Assembly: GCF_039523555.1 (NCBI RefSeq)
Contig: NZ_BAAAFN010000015.1
Location: forward strand, 62,001-126,000
From: Castellaniella daejeonensis
GTDB lineage: Bacteria; Pseudomonadota; Gammaproteobacteria; Burkholderiales; Burkholderiaceae_B
DNA length: 64,000 nucleotides
Direction: 5' to 3'
The notes beneath the pieces were generated by a model. The model searched no databases. It saw nothing but the letters and a program-made list of their open reading frames with translations, and was not told the DNA's origin. This document shows, piece by piece, positions 1 to 8,583 of the stretch; position 1 is the stretch's first letter; each line of letters opens with the position of its first letter. Made by a program: the position numbers and the translations under genes.

Positions 1-1169
1 ATGCGCACGCCGCCCACGCCGGCGGCGACGTTGAGCACCGTGCCCACCGGCGGCGTGATCAGACCCAGGCAGCCGGTGAACACGAACATGAAGCCGAAAT
101 AGACCGGATCGATGTGTGCCTTCAGCGCCAGGGGCAGGCAGACGGGGGCGAAGATCAGGATGATGGGCGTCAGGTCCATGGACGTGCCCACCAGCAGAAG
201 GAAGATCACCATGCAGGCCATGAACAGCGTCGGATGCGCCAGGATGGGCTGGAACAGCTGGGCCAGCTGATTGGGCAGGTCGGCAAGCGTGATCATGTAG
301 GCGGCCACGGTCGCGGCGCCGCACAGGAACATCACCACCGCCGTGGTGATGCTGGAGGCCACCAGCACATCGTAGGCGGCCTTCCAGGACAGCGCCCGGT
401 AGATGAAGCGCGACACCACGAAGGCGTAGACGGCGGCCACCACGGCGGCCTCGGTGGGCGTGAAGACACCGAAGCGGATCCCGCCCAGGATGATGACCGG
501 CATGAAGATGGCCCAGATGCTGTCGGCCACTGCGCGGCGACGTTCGGCCGGTGAAGTGCGGGGCGCCGTGGGCAGCTGCCGGCGGCGCGCGACCACGCGC
601 CAGGCCAGCAGCAGCGCGCCGCCCATCAGGATGCCGGGGACCACGCCGCTGATGAACAGCTTGCTGATGGACGTGTTGGTGGTCACGCCGTAGATGATGA
701 AGGGCAGCGATGGCGGGATGATGGGGCCGATGATGCCGCCCGAGGCCAGCAGGCCCGTGCTGTAGTCCATGGGATAGTGCTGCTGGCGCATCATGGGCAG
801 CAGGATGGTGGCCAGTGCGGCGGTGTCGGCGATGGCCGAGCCGCTCATCGAGGCCAGCAGCACCGAGGCGAACACGGCGACGTAGCCCAGGCCGCCCGGA
901 ATGTGGCCGACGAAGGCGCGCGCCATGTCGATGATCCGCTGGCTCAGGCCGCCCACGTTCATCAGCTCGCCGGCCAGGATGAAGAAGGGCACGGCCAGCA
1001 GGGGAAAGCTGTCGAAGCCGGCCTGCAGGTTCTGCGCCAGCAGCTGGGTGTTGAAGAAGTCCAGATGCCACATCAGGGCCACGCCCGATACCAGCAGGGA
1101 AACGGCGATGGGAATGCCGATCGCCATGGAGGCGAACAGGACTGCGAGGAAGATCAGCGTGGTGTCCAT
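1..1169 (-). CDS. TRAP transporter large permease (DctM family), partial at window edge
   Basis: Inner-membrane large subunit of a tripartite ATP-independent periplasmic transporter; the family uses an ion gradient to import organic or sugar acids delivered by a binding protein. About 389 codons are visible, starting MDTTLIFLAVLF, with many hydrophobic segments and family motifs such as the GxIxPPS-type loop (GGIIGPIIPPSLPFIIYG) and a later LITPPVGT. The C-terminus lies beyond base 1. It starts 10 bases after the small permease gene and follows gluconokinase, so gluconate or a related sugar acid is the inferred substrate. No periplasmic receptor is visible; it may lie beyond the edge. Confidence 0.93.
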   Translation of the reverse strand, partial: MDTTLIFLAVLFASMAIGIPIAVSLLVSGVALMWHLDFFNTQLLAQNLQAGFDSFPLLAVPFFILAGELMNVGGLSQRIIDMARAFVGHIPGGLGYVAVFASVLLASMSGSAIADTAALATILLPMMRQQHYPMDYSTGLLASGGIIGPIIPPSLPFIIYGVTTNTSISKLFISGVVPGILMGGALLLAWRVVARRRQLPTAPRTSPAERRRAVADSIWAIFMPVIILGGIRFGVFTPTEAAVVAAVYAFVVSRFIYRALSWKAAYDVLVASSITTAVVMFLCGAATVAAYMITLADLPNQLAQLFQPILAHPTLFMACMVIFLLLVGTSMDLTPIILIFAPVCLPLALKAHIDPVYFGFMFVFTGCLGLITPPVGTVLNVAAGVGGVR

Positions 1170-1179
1170 GCGGGCACTC

Positions 1180-1674
1180 CTAGGTTCGATCGCGGCGGCG
1201 GTCCAGGACCACCTGCTTGAACAGCAGGATTTCCATGGCGGCGGCCATGAACAGGGTGGCGCCCGCAGCGATCGCCAGGGGGTAGCCGATGACGGGGCTG
1301 TAGCTGTGCAGGCCGGCGATCACCTGGTCCCAGGCGCCCTTGACGACCATGCCCAGGACGATCGCGCTGATCAGGGCGGCCAGCGCGCCCATCGCCGCCC
1401 GTGTGCGCGGCCCCACCCGATCCACCAGCAGGTCGAAGCTCAGGTGGCGCCTGTCGTAGGCGGTGACGACCGTGCCCATGCAGACCAGCCAGATGAACAG
1501 CAGGCGGGACAGTTCTTCGTAGATCACCAGGCCCGTGCCGAATGCGTAGCGCAGCACGACATTGCTGAATACGGCGATCACCATGAGCGCCAGGGTGGCG
1601 GCCATGAAAGCCTCGGCGGCCTTGCGGATCGGCGGCTTGCGCGGTGCGCTGGCCGGTGCGTCAGGGGTGTGCAT
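1180..1674 (-). CDS. TRAP transporter small permease (DctQ family)
   Basis: A 164-residue inner-membrane protein, the usual size for the four-helix small TRAP subunit. It shows the typical N-terminal pattern (NVVLRYAFGTGLVIYEELSRLLFIWLVCMG) of the DctQ family, then further hydrophobic helices. It overlaps the end of the gluconokinase gene by 14 bases and is followed 10 bases later by the large permease, so the three are one translationally packed operon. Substrate assignment to gluconate-type acids comes only from the neighbours. Confidence 0.92.
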   Translation of the reverse strand: MHTPDAPASAPRKPPIRKAAEAFMAATLALMVIAVFSNVVLRYAFGTGLVIYEELSRLLFIWLVCMGTVVTAYDRRHLSFDLLVDRVGPRTRAAMGALAALISAIVLGMVVKGAWDQVIAGLHSYSPVIGYPLAIAAGATLFMAAAMEILLFKQVVLDRRRDRT

Positions 1675-2230
1675 GGGGATTCCTTCGCAGCCATTCGGCG
1701 GCGTGTTCGAGGATTTCTTCCAGGGGCCGCTCGCTGTCCAGGTGCAGCAGGCCGGCTTCGTCGTGGGGCGGTTCCAGCGTGGCGAACTGGCTGTCGATCA
1801 GGGTGGCGGGGAAGAAGTGGCGGTCGCCGCGGCCGGCGACGCGCCGGTGGGCCGCATCGCGGCCGACTTCCAGCCAGATGAACGCCAGGCCATCCACGTG
1901 GGCGCGCAGCCGCCGGCGGTAGGCCCGCTTCAGGGCCGAGCAACTGAGGACGACGCCGCCGGCGGCATGGCGCGCCAGTTCGCATCCCAGGGCCTCCAGC
2001 CAGGATTCCCTGTCTTCATCGGTCAGGGGGATGCCGGCCCGCATCTTCGCGTGGTTCCCTTCGCTGTGGAAGGCGTCGCCTTCGACGAAGGCCCAGCCCT
2101 GCCGCCGGGCCAGCATTTCGCCGACGGTGGATTTGCCGCTGCCGGAGACGCCCATCACGACCACCGCACGCGGCGGACAGACCGTGGCGCCGAGTGCCCC
2201 GGCGGGAGAAGATAGCGCTATCTTTTGCAT
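1661..2230 (-). CDS. gntK: gluconokinase (GntK-type)
   Basis: Phosphorylates gluconate with ATP to 6-phosphogluconate in the cytoplasm. The Walker A loop GVSGSGKST is followed by the family signature around FVEGDAFHSEGNHAKMRAGIPLTDEDR and by the SCSALKRAYRRRLR block, all typical of the GntK family; the length of up to 189 residues is normal. The start is uncertain. The ATG at 2230 has no Shine-Dalgarno and would place a perfect palindromic operator inside codons 3-8. A GTG at 2164 or ATG at 2155 would begin directly before the Walker A loop, as in many family members. First gene of an operon with the two TRAP permeases, divergent from a LacI-type regulator. Confidence 0.92.
   Translation of the reverse strand: MQKIALSSPAGALGATVCPPRAVVVMGVSGSGKSTVGEMLARRQGWAFVEGDAFHSEGNHAKMRAGIPLTDEDRESWLEALGCELARHAAGGVVLSCSALKRAYRRRLRAHVDGLAFIWLEVGRDAAHRRVAGRGDRHFFPATLIDSQFATLEPPHDEAGLLHLDSERPLEEILEHAAEWLRRNPHAHP
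2209..2224. promoter_or_regulatory. palindromic operator, copy 1 (AAGATAGCGCTATCTT)
   Basis: Perfect 16-bp palindrome with the central CG typical of LacI-family operators, identical to the copy at 2319-2334. It lies at the very start of the gluconokinase gene. A weak promoter (TTGTAC at 2251-2256 and TTCAAT at 2229-2234 on the minus strand, 16-bp spacing) would put transcription initiation inside it. It is the expected binding site of the adjacent LacI-type protein, by inference. Confidence 0.75.
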
Positions 2231-2318
2231 TGAAAAAAAATGGCCCTTACGTACAATGGTGCCCGGAGCGTCGGGCCGGGCCAGTGCCGACCGATCTTCC
2301 CGAAGGCGGTGAGACGCA

Positions 2319-2334
2319 AAGATAGCGCTATCTT
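2319..2334. promoter_or_regulatory. palindromic operator, copy 2 (AAGATAGCGCTATCTT)
   Basis: Second perfect copy of the same 16-bp palindrome, 28 bases upstream of the ATG of the LacI-type regulator. Centre-to-centre distance from copy 1 is 110 bp. It suggests autoregulation of the regulator together with control of the divergent gluconokinase/TRAP operon. Confidence 0.75.
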
Positions 2335-2362
2335 ATTCCGGCCGACATTAGGGAATTCCTGT

Positions 2363-3427
2363 ATGAATGATTCTTCCTCCGACGGCGGGTCCGGCTCCCG
2401 GACGGCCGTGGCCCGGGGCCGCCGCCGCGCCACCGGGCGGGCGACGCTGGCCGACGTGGCAGCCCTGGCCGGCGTCAGTCCCATCACGGCCTCGCGCGTG
2501 GTGGCGGGCAAGACGACCGTGCGCCCCGAACTGGCCGAGCGGGTGCGAGCCGCCGTGGAGCAGCTCGGCTATCGGCCCGACCCGTCGGCGCGCGCGCTGG
2601 CTTCGGCCAAGAGCAGCCATGTCGTGGTGCTGATCCCGCTTCTGTCGAACACGCTGTTCACAGAGCTGCTGGAAGCCGTCCAGGATGTGATGTGGGAGGC
2701 AGGCTACCCGATCTTCGTGGGGATCACCCAGTACCGGCCCGAGCGTGAAGCCGCCCTGCTGGACAGCTATCTTTCCCATCGGCCGGCGGGGCTGATCCTG
2801 ACCGGCTTCGATCGCAGCGAGGCCCAGCGCCGCCTGATCGAGGCCAGCCGCACGCCGTGCGTGCACGTGATGGAATTGAGCGACGATCCGGGCGTGTACT
2901 GCGTCGGCTTTTCCCAGACCGTGGCTGCGCAGACGGTGGCCCGCCACCTGCTGGACAAGGGGCGGCGGCGCATCGCCTTCGTCGGCGCCCAGCTGGATCC
3001 GCGCACGCTGGAGCGCGCCGAAGGCTTTCGCGGCGCCCTGCGCGCGGCGGGCTGCCACGACCCGCGGCTCGAAATCCTCGACCCCAGGCCTTCGTCGGCC
3101 GCCCTGGGGGCGGAAGCCTTCCGCCGCCTGGTGCAGGCGCATCCCGACCTGGACGCCGTATTCTTCTGCAACGACGACCTGGCCCACGGTGGCCTGCTGG
3201 AAGCGCTGCGCCTGGGAATCTCGGTGCCCGACCGGGTCAGCGTGGTGGGGTTCAACGATTTGCCGGGCAACACGCAGATGCTGCCCGCGCTGACGAGCCT
3301 GCGCACGCCGCGCCGGGAAGTGGGCGATGCCGCGGCGCGCATGCTGCTGCGGCTGATGCGCGGCGAGCCGGTGGACGAGCCCGCGATCGACCTGGGCTTC
3401 GAGCTGAAGATCCGCGCCAGCAGCTAG
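2363..3427 (+). CDS. LacI-family transcriptional regulator of the gluconokinase/TRAP operon (GntR-like)
   Basis: A 354-residue regulator. After a basic, Ser/Gly-rich leader, residues about 28-47 (TLADVAALAGVSPITASRVV) form the LacI-type helix-turn-helix, followed by the hinge region (NRP-type equivalent GYRPDPSARALAS) and a periplasmic-binding-protein-like effector domain. The ATG at 2363 was chosen because upstream in-frame codons would run through the operator at 2319-2334. Its position, divergent from gntK with identical palindromes in front of both, makes it the probable gluconate-responsive repressor. The effector is inferred, not seen. Confidence 0.9.
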   Translation: MNDSSSDGGSGSRTAVARGRRRATGRATLADVAALAGVSPITASRVVAGKTTVRPELAERVRAAVEQLGYRPDPSARALASAKSSHVVVLIPLLSNTLFTELLEAVQDVMWEAGYPIFVGITQYRPEREAALLDSYLSHRPAGLILTGFDRSEAQRRLIEASRTPCVHVMELSDDPGVYCVGFSQTVAAQTVARHLLDKGRRRIAFVGAQLDPRTLERAEGFRGALRAAGCHDPRLEILDPRPSSAALGAEAFRRLVQAHPDLDAVFFCNDDLAHGGLLEALRLGISVPDRVSVVGFNDLPGNTQMLPALTSLRTPRREVGDAAARMLLRLMRGEPVDEPAIDLGFELKIRASS

Positions 3428-3462
3428 CATGCCCACCGGGCGGCGGTGCCGCCCGGGTGCGG

Positions 3463-6054
3463 TCAGAAGGCCGGGCCGTCGTCCTCTTCCGTCTTGGCCG
3501 CCGTTTTGCGGACGGCCTTTTTCGCCGCCGCCTTTTTAGCGGGGGCTTTCCTGGCCGTTGTCTTCGTGGCGGACTTTGCCGCCGTCTTGGCGCCCGCCTT
3601 GGGCGCGCGCGGCTCGAATTCGAAGCCGACCTTGCCGTCGGCCTGGCGCACCAGGAAGGCCTTGAACTTGCGGTTGGTGCGGCTGGACACGAAACCATCG
3701 AGCAGGTCGGTCTTGCCGGTGGCCAGCAGCTTGCTCATTTGCGCAGCGGGGATTTCCTGCTGCAGGATGACCTTGCCGCTGCGGAAGTCGCAGGTCTTTT
3801 CGGGACCCACGGCGCGTTCGCAGACGTAGTTCATGCCATGCTCGAAGACGTGGCCGCCGCATTTCGGGCAGGCGCCCAGCGGGGTATGGCCGGAGAAGTC
3901 CACGGATTCGGCGTCTTCGTCCTCGCGCTGGCCGAAGTCGAATTCCAGCTTGTATTCGTCGGTGATGCGCAGCACGGCGGCGAAGGGGCGGCCCATCTTG
4001 CTGATGAAGCCGGTCAGCGGGCCCAGTTCGCGCCTGGCCAGCAGTTCCTCGACTTCGGCGATCTCGAAGGTGCGCCCGCCCGGATGCTTGCCGATGGAGA
4101 AGTCGCAGGCCGTGCAGGCGTAGCGGCGGTAGTTTTCCTTGACCACGCCACCGCATTTCGGGCAGGGCGTCTGCAGGGTGGCGTAGTCGCCGGGCACGGT
4201 GTCGCGTTCGTATTCCTTGGCTCGCTTGACGATCACCTGGGTCATCTGGGCGATCTCGCGCATGAAGGATTCGCGGTCGAGCTTGCGCTGTTCGATGAGC
4301 TTGAGCTGGTGTTCCCATTCGCCGGTGAGTTCGGGCGATGTGAGCTCGTTGACGCCCAGGCCGGAGAGCAGCGTCATCAGCTGGCGCGCCTTGGCGCTGG
4401 GGATCAGGTCGCGGCCTTCGCGGCGCAGGTAGCCTTCGTTGAGCAGGCCTTCGATGATGGCCGCACGGGTGGCAGGCGTGCCCAGGCCGCGCTCGGACAT
4501 GGCCTCGCGCAGGGCCTCGTCGTCCACGAGCTTGCCGGCGCCTTCCATGGCCGACAGCAGCGTGGCTTCGTTGAATCGGGCCGGAGGCTTGGTGGTCAGG
4601 CCGCGCGCCTCGATGTCTTCGGTGCGCACGCGCTCGCCTTCGGCCACGGGGACTAGGGATGCGTCCTCGCCCTGGGACTCGCGGCCGTAGATGGCCAGCC
4701 AGCCCGGGTTGACCAGCACCTTGCCTTCGGTCTTGAAATGGTGGCCCGAGACCTGGGTGATGCGGGTCGTGACGCGGAATTCGGCCGCCGGGAAGAACAC
4801 CGCCAGGAAGCGGCGCGCCACCAGTTCGTAGATCTTGAATTCGGCGTCGCTCAGCTCGCGCGGCACCTGCAGGGTCGGGATGATGGCGAAGTGGTCGGAG
4901 ATCTTCTTGTCGTCGAAGATGCGCCGGTTGGGCTTGACCCAATCCTTCTGCACGACCTGGGCGGCGTAGGGGCGCACGGAACGGGCCGCGCCCGATTCGC
5001 TGTCGGCCAGGACGCGCATGGTCTGCTGCACGGTGCCGACGTAGTCCTGGGGCAGGTAGCGCGAATCGGTACGCGGATAGGTCAGGGCCTTGTGGCGTTC
5101 GTACAGCGTCTGGGCCAGCGCCAGCGTGGTCTTGGCGGAAAAGCCGAAGCGCGAGTTGGCCTCGCGCTGCAGGGTGGTCAGGTCGAACAGGGCCGGGGAC
5201 AGCTGCGTGCTGGGCTTGGATTCCTCGGTCACGCTGCCGGGCTGCTCGCGGCAGGCGGCCACGATGGTCTGGGCGGCCGAGGCGGACCACAGGCGCGAGT
5301 CGCGGACGTCGGGGTCCTGTTCGTTTTTCTTGAAGTCCGGATCGAACCAGCGCCCCTCGTACAGGCCGGCGGCGGCGACGAAGGTGGCGTGGACTTCCCA
5401 GTAATCGCGCGGCACGAAGCGGCGGATGCGGTCCTCGCGTTCCATGACGATGGCCAGGGTGGGCGTCTGCACGCGGCCCACCGGGGTCTTGAAGAAGCCC
5501 CCGTCCTTGCTGTTGAACGCCGTCATGGCGCGGGTGCCGTTGATGCCGACCAGCCAGTCGGCCTCGGCGCGGGACCGGGCGGCGGCTTCCAGCGGCTTCA
5601 TGGTTTCGTCGTCGCGCAGGTTGGCGAAGGCCTCGCGGATGGAGGCCTGGGTCATGGACCGCAGCCAGAGGCGCTGGATGGGCTTCTTCACCCCCGAATA
5701 CTGGATGATGTAGCGGAAGATCAGTTCGCCTTCGCGGCCCGCGTCGCAGGCGTTGATGACGGCGCCGACATCCTTGCGCTTGAGCAGCTTGACCAGCAGC
5801 TTGAGCCGTTCGGCCGAGCGCTTGTCGGTGGGGCCCAACTCGAACTGGGGCGGGATGACCGGCAGGTGGGTGAAGCTCCATTTGCCGCGAACCGGATCGT
5901 TCGGCGCAACGAGGCTGAGCAGATGGCCGACGCTGGAGGACAGCACGTACTGCTCGCTTTCGAAGTAGTCTCCTTCCCGGGTGAAGCCGCCCAAGGCCCG
6001 GGAGATGTCCAGTGCGACCGAGGGTTTTTCGGCAATGATCAGGGTTTTGGTCAT
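3463..6054 (-). CDS. topB: DNA topoisomerase III
   Basis: Type IA topoisomerase of 863 residues that passes single DNA strands and decatenates. The N-terminal Toprim domain starts TKTLIIAEKPSVA and carries the acidic DAGREGE motif (D104). The catalytic tyrosine is Y326 in TYPRTDS, close to Y328 of E. coli TopB. Two C-terminal zinc-ribbon blocks (CPKCGGVV...CTAC and CPKCGGHV) are followed by a lysine/alanine-rich tail of about 40 residues ending EEDDGPAF. That tail is not in the E. coli enzyme and probably adds nonspecific DNA affinity. It stands alone here, away from smg at 18.6 kb. Confidence 0.97.
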   Translation of the reverse strand: MTKTLIIAEKPSVALDISRALGGFTREGDYFESEQYVLSSSVGHLLSLVAPNDPVRGKWSFTHLPVIPPQFELGPTDKRSAERLKLLVKLLKRKDVGAVINACDAGREGELIFRYIIQYSGVKKPIQRLWLRSMTQASIREAFANLRDDETMKPLEAAARSRAEADWLVGINGTRAMTAFNSKDGGFFKTPVGRVQTPTLAIVMEREDRIRRFVPRDYWEVHATFVAAAGLYEGRWFDPDFKKNEQDPDVRDSRLWSASAAQTIVAACREQPGSVTEESKPSTQLSPALFDLTTLQREANSRFGFSAKTTLALAQTLYERHKALTYPRTDSRYLPQDYVGTVQQTMRVLADSESGAARSVRPYAAQVVQKDWVKPNRRIFDDKKISDHFAIIPTLQVPRELSDAEFKIYELVARRFLAVFFPAAEFRVTTRITQVSGHHFKTEGKVLVNPGWLAIYGRESQGEDASLVPVAEGERVRTEDIEARGLTTKPPARFNEATLLSAMEGAGKLVDDEALREAMSERGLGTPATRAAIIEGLLNEGYLRREGRDLIPSAKARQLMTLLSGLGVNELTSPELTGEWEHQLKLIEQRKLDRESFMREIAQMTQVIVKRAKEYERDTVPGDYATLQTPCPKCGGVVKENYRRYACTACDFSIGKHPGGRTFEIAEVEELLARRELGPLTGFISKMGRPFAAVLRITDEYKLEFDFGQREDEDAESVDFSGHTPLGACPKCGGHVFEHGMNYVCERAVGPEKTCDFRSGKVILQQEIPAAQMSKLLATGKTDLLDGFVSSRTNRKFKAFLVRQADGKVGFEFEPRAPKAGAKTAAKSATKTTARKAPAKKAAAKKAVRKTAAKTEEDDGPAF

Positions 6055-6367
6055 GAGGTTCCAGTTGGGGCCGTTTTGCGACCACGATAGCGCGGATCAT
6101 ACGAGGGGGGACCACGGCACGCAAGTCGCCCCGTCCGGTGAGCAGCCGGCATGCCCATCCTTTGGCGCCGGATTTCCGTCCCTCCGAAAGGCCGGCGCGA
6201 TGCGCTGGCGCCTTCTCTTCTCATTAGGGTAAGCCATGAGTCTGCGTGTCCGGTAAAGATACGGTCATGTCCTTGATCGATCTGTAATGGAACAGGCACG
6301 GTCTCTAACATGCCTTCAACCGGTGCATGTGGATGCGCGGTTGACCGCTCTCATGGAGGAGACCCTC
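6055..6367. other. intergenic region between topB and the Liv-type operon
   Basis: This 313-base divergent gap must hold the promoters of topB (leftward) and of the transporter operon (rightward). No convincing -35/-10 pair is visible. An imperfect hairpin at 6165-6198 has outer arms GCGCCGG/CCGGCGC and inner arms TTTC/GAAA. A good Shine-Dalgarno (GGAGGA, 6355-6360) precedes the ATG at 6368. Confidence 0.5.
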
Positions 6368-7612
6368 ATGAAATCACATTCCGTCCTGAATATGGCGCTG
6401 TTGCCCGGCCTGCTGTGCGTTTCGGCACTGGCGGCGGCCGCCCCCGTCAAGATCGCCCTCGTGGAGACGTTGTCCGGCCCGCAGGCGTCGACGGGACTGA
6501 CCTACCGGTCTGCCGTGCGCTATGCGGTGGATCGCATCAACGCCGACGGCGGCTGGCATGGGCAGCCGCTCGAACTGCTGGAATACGACAACCAGGGCGG
6601 GCCGGCCGGTGCCGCCGACAAGCTGAAGGCGGCCATCTCCGATGGCGCGCAGCTCGTCGTCCAGGGCGCCTCATCGGCCATCGGCGGCCAGATCACCGAG
6701 GACGTCCGCAAGTGGAACCTGCGCAACCCCGGTCGCGAACTGATCTACCTGAACGTGGGCGCCGAGGCGCAGTCGCTGACGGGCGAGAAATGCCAGTTCT
6801 ACCATTTCCGCGTCGCCGGCAACGCTCCGATGCGGGTCAAGGCCCTGGTGGCGGGCATGAAGCAGGACGGCGCACTGGGTTCCCGCGTCTATGCGATCAA
6901 CCAGAACTATTCCTGGGGCCAGGACATGGAGCAGGCCATCGTGGATGCGGCCGCCTCCGGCGGCTACCAGGTGGTCGAGAAGACGCTGCACGATGTCGGC
7001 AAGATCCAGGATTTCTCGCCCTACGTGAACAAGATCGCGGCCGCCCGGGCGGATACCGTGATGACGGGCAACTGGGGCAGCGACCTGCTGCTGCTCATGA
7101 AGGCCGCCAGGGCGTCCGGCCTCAAGGCACGCTTCGGCACGGTCTACCTGGACCAGCCCGGCAACATCGCCAATGCGGGCGACGTCGCGCTGGGGGGGTA
7201 TGTCGCCCAGGCTTTCAATGCCGAGGCAGCGGGCGAGGCGGGCGCGGCGTTCGTGCTGGACTACCAGGCCAAGATGGGCCATGCGCCCACCTTCATCGAG
7301 CCGCAGACGGTGTTCGGGGTGCTGCTGGTGGGCGAGGCGCTGAAGCACGTGCCGGCCGGCGACGGGAAGCTGGATGTGCGCAAGCTGGCGCTGCAGCTGG
7401 AGCAGGCCTCGCTCGAAACGCCCATGGGAACGCTCAGCATGCGGGCGCAGGATCACCAGGCCCTGCTGCCGCTGGCCGTATCGGTCGTGTCCCGCGATGC
7501 CCGCTACAAGGCCGACGGCACGGACCTGGGATTCAAGCCGGTGAAGCGGTTCACGGCACCGGAAGCCGCCGTGCCCGCGCAGGGCACATGCCGGATGCAG
7601 CGGCCCGATTGA
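6368..7612 (+). CDS. Liv-type ABC transporter substrate-binding protein
   Basis: Periplasmic receptor of a branched-chain-amino-acid-type (HAAT) ABC importer, 414 residues. An N-terminal Sec signal (hydrophobic stretch ending ALAAAA) is followed by VKIALVETLSGPQASTG, the usual opening of type I periplasmic-binding folds. The ATG at 6368 was chosen because GGAGGA lies 7 bases before it. First gene of livKHMGF-like order with a BKACE gene at the end. That context suggests the ligand is a carboxylic acid feeding BKACE rather than leucine, which is inference from context. Confidence 0.93.
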   Translation: MKSHSVLNMALLPGLLCVSALAAAAPVKIALVETLSGPQASTGLTYRSAVRYAVDRINADGGWHGQPLELLEYDNQGGPAGAADKLKAAISDGAQLVVQGASSAIGGQITEDVRKWNLRNPGRELIYLNVGAEAQSLTGEKCQFYHFRVAGNAPMRVKALVAGMKQDGALGSRVYAINQNYSWGQDMEQAIVDAAASGGYQVVEKTLHDVGKIQDFSPYVNKIAAARADTVMTGNWGSDLLLLMKAARASGLKARFGTVYLDQPGNIANAGDVALGGYVAQAFNAEAAGEAGAAFVLDYQAKMGHAPTFIEPQTVFGVLLVGEALKHVPAGDGKLDVRKLALQLEQASLETPMGTLSMRAQDHQALLPLAVSVVSRDARYKADGTDLGFKPVKRFTAPEAAVPAQGTCRMQRPD

Positions 7613-7637
7613 TCGGGTCCGGAACCAGGGAGACGTC

Positions 7638-8579
7638 ATGGAACATCTCGCAATCCCCCTGCTGAATGGCGTCGTCTACGGCCTGCTCCTGTTCATGGTG
7701 TCGGCGGGATTGACGCTCATCTTCGGCATGATGGGCATTCTCAATTTCGCCCATGCCTCGTTCTACATGCTGGGGGCCTATTTCGCCTATGCGCTGCAGG
7801 GGGCGGTCGGCTTCTGGGTGGCGGTCGCCGTGTCGCCCCTGCTGGTCGGGGCCATCGGCGTCCTGGTCGAGCGGCATGTACTGCGGCGCGTGCATCGGTA
7901 CGGGCATGCCCACGAACTCCTGGTCACCTTCGGCCTGTCGTTCATCATCGTGGAACTGGTCAAGCTGTTCTTCGGCAACTATCCGGTCAACTACCGGGTG
8001 CCGGCGGACCTGGATTTCGCGGCCTTCACGCTGGGCGGTCTGGATTATCCGGCCTACCGTCTGTTCATGGGCATCGTGGCCATCGGCATGTTCGTGGCGA
8101 TCTACCTGCTGCTGTCGCGCACGCGGGTGGGGATCATCGTGCGGTCCGCCATCCACAGGCCCGAGATGGCCGAGGCGCTGGGCCACAACGTGCCGCGCGT
8201 CTTCATGGGCGTCTTCGGCGTGGGCGCCGCCATGGCCGGGCTGGCGGGCGCGGTGGCCGGCGCGTTCTACACCACCAGCCCGAACATGGCGCTGGAACTG
8301 GGCGTGCTGGTGTTCGTGGTGGTGGTGATCGGCGGCCTCGGCTCGCTGGAAGGCGCGATGCTGGCATCGCTGCTCATCGGGGTGGTGACCTCCGTGGCGG
8401 TGGGCATCGACGCCACGCCGGCCGACCTGCTGGTCTGGCTGGGTGCCGGAGACCTGGCGCAGGATGCCGCCGGCATCCTTTCCCTGAAGATCTCCAGCCT
8501 GGCCGCCAGCCTTCCGTTTGCGCTCATGCTGCTGGTGCTCCTCGTGCGGCCCAGCGGGCTGATGGGCGAAAAGGAGTAG
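7638..8579 (+). CDS. Liv-type ABC transporter permease (LivH family)
   Basis: Inner-membrane permease of 313 residues with about eight hydrophobic segments. Family signatures include GLLLFMVSAGLTLIFGMMGILNFAHA near the N-terminus and the VVVIGGLGSLEGAMLASLLIG block near the C-terminus. It lies 25 bases after the binding-protein gene and 4 bases before the second permease, in a single operon. It forms a heterodimeric channel with the LivM-type protein. Confidence 0.94.
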   Translation: MEHLAIPLLNGVVYGLLLFMVSAGLTLIFGMMGILNFAHASFYMLGAYFAYALQGAVGFWVAVAVSPLLVGAIGVLVERHVLRRVHRYGHAHELLVTFGLSFIIVELVKLFFGNYPVNYRVPADLDFAAFTLGGLDYPAYRLFMGIVAIGMFVAIYLLLSRTRVGIIVRSAIHRPEMAEALGHNVPRVFMGVFGVGAAMAGLAGAVAGAFYTTSPNMALELGVLVFVVVVIGGLGSLEGAMLASLLIGVVTSVAVGIDATPADLLVWLGAGDLAQDAAGILSLKISSLAASLPFALMLLVLLVRPSGLMGEKE

Positions 8580-8583
8580 CGCC

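Noticed and set aside
2209..2334. DNA looping between the twin operators as a firm claim
   Set aside because: The centre distance of 110 bp is near 10.5 turns, which would place the sites on opposite helix faces. A loop cannot be inferred from spacing.
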